64,000 nt of DNA from CAZLKN01 sp964560135. Its GTDB lineage: Bacteria > Actinomycetota > JAICYB01. The DNA lies in the NCBI GenBank assembly GCA_964560135.1, contig CAZLKN010000001.1, positions 1 through 64,000 of the forward strand. Reading direction: 5' to 3'. How positions within the stretch are numbered: the first letter of the stretch is position 1; every line of letters begins with the position of its first letter. The notes beneath the pieces were generated by a model. It had not been told where the DNA came from. It made no database searches and worked only from the letters and a program-made list of their open reading frames with translations. Shown piece by piece: positions 59,122 to 64,000 of this stretch. The translations under genes and the position numbers were made by a program.

Positions 59122-60390
59122 GTGGAAAGCACCGACCTGACCATGGAGCGCACCGACCTGTCCTTCGCCGACCTCGGCGTCGCAGAGCCGATCCTCCGCC
59201 GCCTCGAGTCCCGCGGTATCGACAACCCCTTCGAGATCCAGGCGCTCGTCCTACGCGACGCTCTCGAGGGCCGCGATGTGCTCGGCAAAGCCAAGACCGG
59301 ATCCGGCAAGACCCTCGCCTTCGGGATCCCCCTCATCCAGCGGATGAAGGAGGGGATCAACGGGACCCAGGCCGTCGTGCTCGTTCCGACCCGCGAGTTG
59401 TGCGCGCAGGTCGCCGAGGAGCTCCGCCGGATCGCGCCCTCCAAGGCGCGGATCCTCGCAGCCTACGGAGGCGTCGGGATGGGGATGAACCTCCGGGAGG
59501 CCCCGGGGGCCCACATCATCGTGGCCACACCCGGACGGCTGATCGATCTGCTGGAGCGCCGGACGGCCAACCTGGAAAACGTCCACCTGCTCGTGATCGA
59601 CGAAGCGGACCGGATGGCCGACATGGGATTCCTGCCGCAGGTCGCCACCATCCTCCGGTACGTCCCGACCGAACGGCAGACGATGCTGTTCTCCGCCACC
59701 CTCGACCACGCGATCTCCGGGCTCGTGGCCCAGACCCGTGACGCCGTCCGCCACGAGGTCATCGACGACGTCCCGACCGTGGAGAACGTCCAGCACCACT
59801 TCTTCGAGGCCCACCAGATGGACAAGGAAGCCGTCCTCGCCTCACTCCTGAAAGCGGCGACCGGTCTCACGCTCGTCTTCACCCGCACGAAGCGCTCCTG
59901 TGACAAGCTCGCGCAGCGCCTCAAGGACGACGGGGTGAAGGCCGTCGCCATCCACGGCGACCTCAACCAGGTCGCTCGCGAGCGGGCCCTCGACGATTTC
60001 GAGACCGGCAAGGTCAACGTGCTCGTCGCCACCGACGTGGCCGCGCGGGGCCTCGACATCGAAGGCATCGAGATGGTCGTGAACTACGATCCGCCGGACG
60101 ATCACAAGAACTACCTGCACCGGGTGGGGCGGACCGCTCGCGCCGGAAAGTCCGGGGTCGGTGTGACCCTCTCCAACTGGGAGCAGCGCACCGAGGTCGA
60201 GAGGATGGCCCGGCGTCTTCGGCTGGAACCGAAGATCGAGGAGGTCTTCTCGAGCGACCCGCGGCTCGCGCGCGTGCCGAGCGGCGAGCTCGAAGGCGCC
60301 CCCATGGGCGACACGCCTCCACCGGAGGAGCTCGCCACAGCGGTGGGGGCCTACTCGGCCCTCAAGCGCCGCGGACGCCGCCGCCGCTAG
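59122..60390 (+). CDS. DEAD-box ATP-dependent RNA helicase
   Basis: A 422-residue helicase core: Q motif FADLGVAEPILRRLESRGIDNPFEIQ at shorter spacing, motif I AKTGSGKT, Ia PTRELC, II DEAD in VIDEADRMADMGF, III SAT, IV VFTRTK, V VLVATDVAARGLDIE and VI HRVGRTARAG. It unwinds RNA, probably in mRNA decay, ribosome assembly or cold response. GTG 59122 is preferred because AAGGAG ends six bases upstream; the GTG at 59104 lies before that site. Confidence 0.95.
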   Translation: MESTDLTMERTDLSFADLGVAEPILRRLESRGIDNPFEIQALVLRDALEGRDVLGKAKTGSGKTLAFGIPLIQRMKEGINGTQAVVLVPTRELCAQVAEELRRIAPSKARILAAYGGVGMGMNLREAPGAHIIVATPGRLIDLLERRTANLENVHLLVIDEADRMADMGFLPQVATILRYVPTERQTMLFSATLDHAISGLVAQTRDAVRHEVIDDVPTVENVQHHFFEAHQMDKEAVLASLLKAATGLTLVFTRTKRSCDKLAQRLKDDGVKAVAIHGDLNQVARERALDDFETGKVNVLVATDVAARGLDIEGIEMVVNYDPPDDHKNYLHRVGRTARAGKSGVGVTLSNWEQRTEVERMARRLRLEPKIEEVFSSDPRLARVPSGELEGAPMGDTPPPEELATAVGAYSALKRRGRRRR

Positions 60391-60413
60391 CCGGCCCGGC
60401 GCCCGCGGGCCGG
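60391..60413. terminator. Bidirectional terminator hairpin
   Basis: Eight-base arms CCGGCCCG (60391-60398) and CGGGCCGG (60406-60413) with a seven-base loop lie between the convergent helicase and hydrolase genes. The hairpin starts right after the helicase stop. There is no T-run. Confidence 0.7.
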
Positions 60414-60420
60414 TGATCCG

Positions 60421-62895
60421 TCAGGGTTGGATCTGGATGTGGTGTTTCCCGGGATGTACGGTGACGCTTCCCGTGAAGGCTCCGATGTCCTCGCCGTCCA
60501 TGATCACGCGGCCCCCGACGAGCCCGTCGAGATGGATCTTCACCCGGCGGTCGGTGTCGATGTTCGCGAACAGGGGAGGCGTCACGGGGAGTTCGGCCCG
60601 GGCCATGTCGATCCGGAAGGACGACACGTTGCCGATCAGGGCGTCGAACCGGTTGCGGGTCGCCCCCGGAGCCGCCGGCCGGTCGTAGCCCGTGGTGACT
60701 GCGGCGCCCGAGTGCTCGGGCGGCCCGTCGACGGTGGCCACCGGCCCGGCTGCCGTGGGGGACGTGGTTGCGCGATCGAGCGTGACGTCCACCGTTCCGG
60801 TCCACCAGAGATCGCCGAGCGGCGTGTCCCGGCTCGTGCACGCCGCGGCCGAAGGCTCGTCGTATACGCGGATCCCGCTCACCCAGTAGGCGGCATCGGC
60901 TCGCTCCGCGTACAGCGGGCTCCAGTGGACGGGATCCAGGCACGGCATCCGGGCGTAGCTGACGCGGGCGGGTGAGAAGGGCAGTTTCCGGTTCGCGAGC
61001 CAGGAGGCGCCGAGGTGCCATTCGTCGAGGATCGGGAACGTGTAGTGCTCGTAGCCCGCGAACAGATGCAGCCGGTGCGGCTGCTGGCGGTCGAGGTACC
61101 CGCGCGCCTGGGCGGCCACGCCGCTCGCCGGGACCAGCGGATCATTGGTGCCGTGGAGGATGACCGTGGGGACGTGGCGGGCGTTGCCGATCAACGGATG
61201 TGTCGTGTAGAGGGGACGGTCGTTCTGCGGGGATCCGGGTGCCAGGGGATAGTTCCACTGCCCGAGAACCGGGGGCGCGGCGACGGCCATCGCGCCTGCG
61301 AAGCGGTCCGGGTACAGCATCGATAGGAGATAGGCGCCCCAGCCGCCCATCGAGTGTCCGGCGACGGAGAGGCGGTCCGGGTCGAGGTGGAGGAACGCGT
61401 GGGCGTCGGCGACGGCGTCCAGGACGTCGATCTGGGAATCGCCCACGTACCATCCCGACGAGCCGCGCCCGCGCGGGGAGATCAGCACGTTCCGGCGATC
61501 CTCGCCGAGCTCCCGCACCATGTTCGGTACGTAGTAGGCGGCCTGATGCTCCCCCGGCCCCCGCCAGTGCAGCCACAACGTCGACGGGTTCGGCAGGATC
61601 GGCTCGTAGGTCGTCGGCACGTAGAGGCCGTAGGGCTGGCGGCGGCTCACCGGTCCGGCCTCGGCGACGGGATGCGGACGGCCGTTGCGCTGCCCGTCGG
61701 TCACCCGCGACTCGAAGATCCGGACGTGGTGGCCGGGCCGGATCCGCCAGGTCTCGTGAGCGCCGGAGGCCAGGGACACCAGGTCGACGACCGTCGAGAA
61801 CCGGTTCGACAGCCGGGCCACCCCGTCGCCGGACGCGTCGTGGGTCCGGCGCAGCTCGAAGGCCTGAGTCTCGTCCATCCACGGGCGCAGCGGTTCGACG
61901 CCGCCCCGGAAGGCCAGGTTCATCACCCGGGGGCCGGGCTCCGGGGTGACCGGCGCACGCCATGCCCCGGCCCCCGGCTCCCACAGCCCGGCCCCCGCCC
62001 ACAGGCGCCAGCGGGTGACCGGCACGTCATCTCGCGTGCGCTCGAGGAGCGCCCGCGGCACGGAAGCCTCGACCACACCCCCGAACCCGTCCGGGTTGTC
62101 CGGGCCCCCGGCCCCCAGGTCGTCGGTGGCCACGAGGGCGCCGGGCGCGGCCGCACCGTCGAGCAGCACGCCGTGGCGGGTCAGGGTGAGCACATGGTCC
62201 GCTCCCGGGGTGGCCACCCCCGAGGACAGATCCCATCGGCCGGACCCCGTGGCGAGGTCGTTGTCGGCATCGACGGCGACGGCGACCACCGGTTCGTCGT
62301 CGGGGGTGAGGGCGTTCAGCCGGACGAGGAAGAGCACGTCCTCGATGTCGGCGGCCATCCGCAGCTCGAGGATGTCGGCGGAGCCCTCCGTGGCCCCATC
62401 CGGGTAGCGGGAGGCGCCGTAGCGCTCGACACCCTGTTCGCACTCGGTCTCCGGGTGCGAGAACACTCCGGCGACGTCCACCGCCGGGATGAACTCGCGG
62501 CCGAGGGCGGAGTGGAGGGCCTGGTACCTCGGCCAGCCCGCCGCCGACTCGGCCTCGGCGTTGCGGTCGCGTCGCTCGACCACGCAGGACCGCGCCGTGC
62601 CGGTGTCGTCGAGGATGAAGTCCTGGTGGACGAGCTGACCGGCCTGGACGGTGGTCGTGCCCCCGAGTCCCGTGACGGCTACCCCCTCGTCCCAGTCCGA
62701 CGGATCGCCGTCGACGGTCTTCGCGGTGGGAGCCAGGAATGGCGCGGGCAGACGTTCGATCGAGCCGAGGGGGATGTTCGGTCCGAAGGCCGCGCGGGGG
62801 ACCTGATCGAGGGTCGAGCGTGTTGTCCCCGCCTGGGCCGGCAGGGTGATCGTCAGTGCGAGGACACCGACGACGGCGAATGTGCTTCGCTGCAA
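60421..62895 (-). CDS. Secreted alpha/beta-hydrolase (prolyl-oligopeptidase-like)
   Basis: An 824-residue exported protein. A signal peptide (VVGVLALTITLPAQA, cleavage near 22) is followed by a long N-terminal region of about 400 residues with beta-rich character and an early DGDPSDWDEGV motif. The hydrolase domain comes next (about 420-650): nucleophile Ser in GHSMGGWG, Asp in LHGTNDPLVP, and a likely His in GYEHYTFP. A C-terminal beta domain completes it. Substrate may be a peptide or ester. The TTG start at 62895 follows GGGGGG and overlaps the response regulator gene by 43 bases. Confidence 0.85.
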   Translation of the reverse strand: MQRSTFAVVGVLALTITLPAQAGTTRSTLDQVPRAAFGPNIPLGSIERLPAPFLAPTAKTVDGDPSDWDEGVAVTGLGGTTTVQAGQLVHQDFILDDTGTARSCVVERRDRNAEAESAAGWPRYQALHSALGREFIPAVDVAGVFSHPETECEQGVERYGASRYPDGATEGSADILELRMAADIEDVLFLVRLNALTPDDEPVVAVAVDADNDLATGSGRWDLSSGVATPGADHVLTLTRHGVLLDGAAAPGALVATDDLGAGGPDNPDGFGGVVEASVPRALLERTRDDVPVTRWRLWAGAGLWEPGAGAWRAPVTPEPGPRVMNLAFRGGVEPLRPWMDETQAFELRRTHDASGDGVARLSNRFSTVVDLVSLASGAHETWRIRPGHHVRIFESRVTDGQRNGRPHPVAEAGPVSRRQPYGLYVPTTYEPILPNPSTLWLHWRGPGEHQAAYYVPNMVRELGEDRRNVLISPRGRGSSGWYVGDSQIDVLDAVADAHAFLHLDPDRLSVAGHSMGGWGAYLLSMLYPDRFAGAMAVAAPPVLGQWNYPLAPGSPQNDRPLYTTHPLIGNARHVPTVILHGTNDPLVPASGVAAQARGYLDRQQPHRLHLFAGYEHYTFPILDEWHLGASWLANRKLPFSPARVSYARMPCLDPVHWSPLYAERADAAYWVSGIRVYDEPSAAACTSRDTPLGDLWWTGTVDVTLDRATTSPTAAGPVATVDGPPEHSGAAVTTGYDRPAAPGATRNRFDALIGNVSSFRIDMARAELPVTPPLFANIDTDRRVKIHLDGLVGGRVIMDGEDIGAFTGSVTVHPGKHHIQIQP

Positions 62896-63314
62896 ACGTT
62901 CCCCCCGGTGGGATCCGTGGCCTCCGCTCTCCGCATGGACGGATTCGCCATCCGGGGAGCGATCCCCTGCCGGAGGTGGTGCGCGACCGACGCGAGCAGC
63001 CGCTGGGGGTCCAGGGGACGCACGAGCCGGTCGGGGCTATCGGGGACGGCCCCCGGCGGCGCCACGAGGATGAGGGGTGTCTCGGCGAGCGAAGGGTGGT
63101 CGGTGACCCCCGGCAGCGGCCCGGCTCCGTTGGACGACGCAAGGCGCGTGTCGAGCACGATCAGATCGGGGCGCCGCAGATGCGCAACCTCCGCCGCTTC
63201 GGATCTCGTCGAGGCCTCGCGGACGTCGTACCCCTCGTCGGCGAGGACGATCCGGTAGAGCGCCCGGTGGTTGTCGTCGCCGTCGACGAGCAGGATGCGC
63301 AGGGGCTCGCTCAT
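62853..63314 (-). CDS. Stand-alone degenerate response-regulator receiver protein
   Basis: A 153-residue protein with a receiver domain (about 5-120) and a disordered tail. The acidic pocket (VDGDDNH) and the phospho-acceptor Asp55 (LIVLDTR) are present. The conserved Thr/Ser (ILVAP) is replaced and the usual Lys is Arg (LVRPLD). Phosphorylation signalling may thus be altered. No output domain or adjacent kinase is seen. The start of the secreted hydrolase lies within its end. A possible SigB-type promoter lies 45 bases upstream. Confidence 0.82.
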   Translation of the reverse strand: MSEPLRILLVDGDDNHRALYRIVLADEGYDVREASTRSEAAEVAHLRRPDLIVLDTRLASSNGAGPLPGVTDHPSLAETPLILVAPPGAVPDSPDRLVRPLDPQRLLASVAHHLRQGIAPRMANPSMRRAEATDPTGGNVCSEAHSPSSVSSH

Positions 63315-63358
63315 GAATCCTTTCCGGTGTCCGTTTGGCCGTCGCATACGCTCCCTTG

Positions 63359-63383
63359 TTTCCCGGCGAGAAGCGTGATAAAC
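63359..63383 (-). promoter_or_regulatory. Possible SigB-type promoter for the response regulator
   Basis: On the minus strand GTTTAT (63383-63378) and GGGAAA (63364-63359) are 13 bases apart. The match to the SigB consensus is weaker than at rsbV. It lies in the 91-base gap between the glycosylase stop and the response regulator start. Confidence 0.35.
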
Positions 63384-63405
63384 AGATTGGCTTCGTCCGG
63401 CGGGA

Positions 63406-64000
63406 TCAGACGGTCTCGAGGTCGAGGCTGCGCCACAGGTACCAGGCTGCGGCCGACCTGAAGGGACGCCAGGGTTCGGCGATCCGCGCGAGTGCCGGGG
63501 GTGTCGGTTCGATGCCGTAGGCACGGGCGACCGCATTACGGACTCCGAGGTCGCCCACCGGCCAGACGTCGGCGCGCCCGAGCTTGAACATCAGGAACAT
63601 CTCCGCGGTCCAGCGTCCGATGCCGCGGACCCGGACCAGTTCGGCGATCACGTCCTCGTCGGCGAGCCGGGCGATGCGCTGGAGCCGCAGGTCGCCGGAG
63701 GCCACCCGGGTGCCGAGATCGCGGATCGAGGCGGCCTTGGCGGTGGAGATCCCCACGGCGCGCAGTTCGTCCTCGCCGAGGGCCAGGATGTCCTCGGGAC
63801 GGACGCGCCGCCCGTCGGTGTAGGCGCTGAGGAACCGCTGCCAGATCGTCTCCGCGGCCTTGCCCGACAGCTGCTGCCCGACGATCGCCCGGACGAGTGT
63901 CGTGAGATGGTCGCCGCGGGCACCGGGCTTCAGCCCGCACCGCCCGACGGCGCCCACGATCGTGCGCATCACGGGGTCGGCGGTGCGCAGATGCCGGGCG
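63406..64000 (-). CDS. DNA-3-methyladenine glycosylase II (HhH-GPD), 5' end outside window
   Basis: A base-excision-repair glycosylase that removes alkylated purines. The helix-hairpin-helix is VRGIGRWTAEMFLMF and the catalytic Asp lies in WPVGDLGVRN. The N-terminal part shows AIVGQQLSGKAAETIW. The frame stays open to the window edge (reading ARHLRTADPVM), and this segment is normally part of the fold, so the gene is incomplete here. The GTG at 63972 is probably not the start. Confidence 0.9.
   Translation of the reverse strand, partial: ARHLRTADPVMRTIVGAVGRCGLKPGARGDHLTTLVRAIVGQQLSGKAAETIWQRFLSAYTDGRRVRPEDILALGEDELRAVGISTAKAASIRDLGTRVASGDLRLQRIARLADEDVIAELVRVRGIGRWTAEMFLMFKLGRADVWPVGDLGVRNAVARAYGIEPTPPALARIAEPWRPFRSAAAWYLWRSLDLETV

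Noticed and set aside
63315..63405. c-di-GMP (GEMM) riboswitch upstream of the response regulator
   Set aside because: Some GEMM-like words (CACGC, AAAC) occur, but the conserved core and the GGGACGCAAAGCC-type segment are missing.

Overview
The window is GC-rich, densely packed chromosomal DNA from an actinobacterium. Several features point that way. There is a mycothiol S-conjugate amidase (Mca). A maltose-1-phosphate (GlgE-type) glucan pathway is present. So are a DUF501-Ppx pair, a LigC-like ligase with a LigD-type polymerase, an F420/flavin-type PPOX oxidoreductase, a SigB/SigF regulatory module, and many genes that look leaderless. The exact class cannot be settled from the sequence; a deep or poorly sampled lineage is plausible. 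No CRISPR array, insertion sequence, prophage or rRNA was seen.

Layout. 0-4.2 kb: a zinc-finger anti-sigma-like gene, tRNA-Trp, then secE-nusG-rplK-rplA, an L10 leader with an attenuator-like hairpin, and rplJ-rplL. 4.2-10.3 kb: a membrane-tethered ECF sigma factor on the minus strand, then an S1-domain protein, DUF501, Ppx/GppA, an SDR, tRNA-Leu, a cupredoxin lipoprotein, a six-repeat Kelch protein and a pterin dehydratase. 10.3-13.8 kb: a divergent general-stress module (rsbV-rsbW | rsbW2-sigB) around a SigB-like promoter, plus a large sensor-like protein. 13.8-20.8 kb: a Liv-type ABC importer operon with an acyl-CoA ligase coupled inside it. 20.9-39.1 kb: a long minus-strand unit of YihY, MscS, GlgE, TreS-maltokinase, MalQ, GlgB, TreZ, TreX, TreY and a thiamine-binding-like protein, mostly with overlapping stops and starts. 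39.1-42.8 kb: a bacterial eRF1-like protein, PspC, LiaF-like and DUF5668-like membrane proteins, and a Gfo/Idh/MocA oxidoreductase. 42.7-47.9 kb: two GGDEF-EAL proteins in tandem. 48-52.7 kb: MsrB, an R2-like ligand-binding oxidase, Mca, and a two-gene arginine dihydrolase / ornithine cyclodeaminase pair. 52.7-55.3 kb: a truncated gene meeting a cyclase remnant tail-to-tail, then a LigD-type polymerase and a LigC-type ligase. 55.3-64 kb: PspC, PPOX oxidoreductase, cytochrome P450, precorrin-2 dehydrogenase, an unknown anchored protein, a DEAD-box helicase, a secreted alpha/beta hydrolase, a degenerate response regulator and a 5'-truncated DNA glycosylase.

The most system-like parts are four. 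The osmotic/trehalose-glucan operon is led by a mechanosensitive channel. The Liv importer is translationally coupled to an acyl-CoA ligase. The split version of the cyanobacterial AgrE/ArgZ arginine-to-proline enzyme is encoded by overlapping genes. The ECF sigma factor carries its own zinc-finger and membrane domains. Two genes (DUF501 and malQ) appear to start with CTG overlapping the upstream stop as CTGA. At least twelve genes show a TANNNT-like box 5-8 nt before the start codon, suggesting leaderless transcripts. No intergenic stretch exceeds 300 bases.
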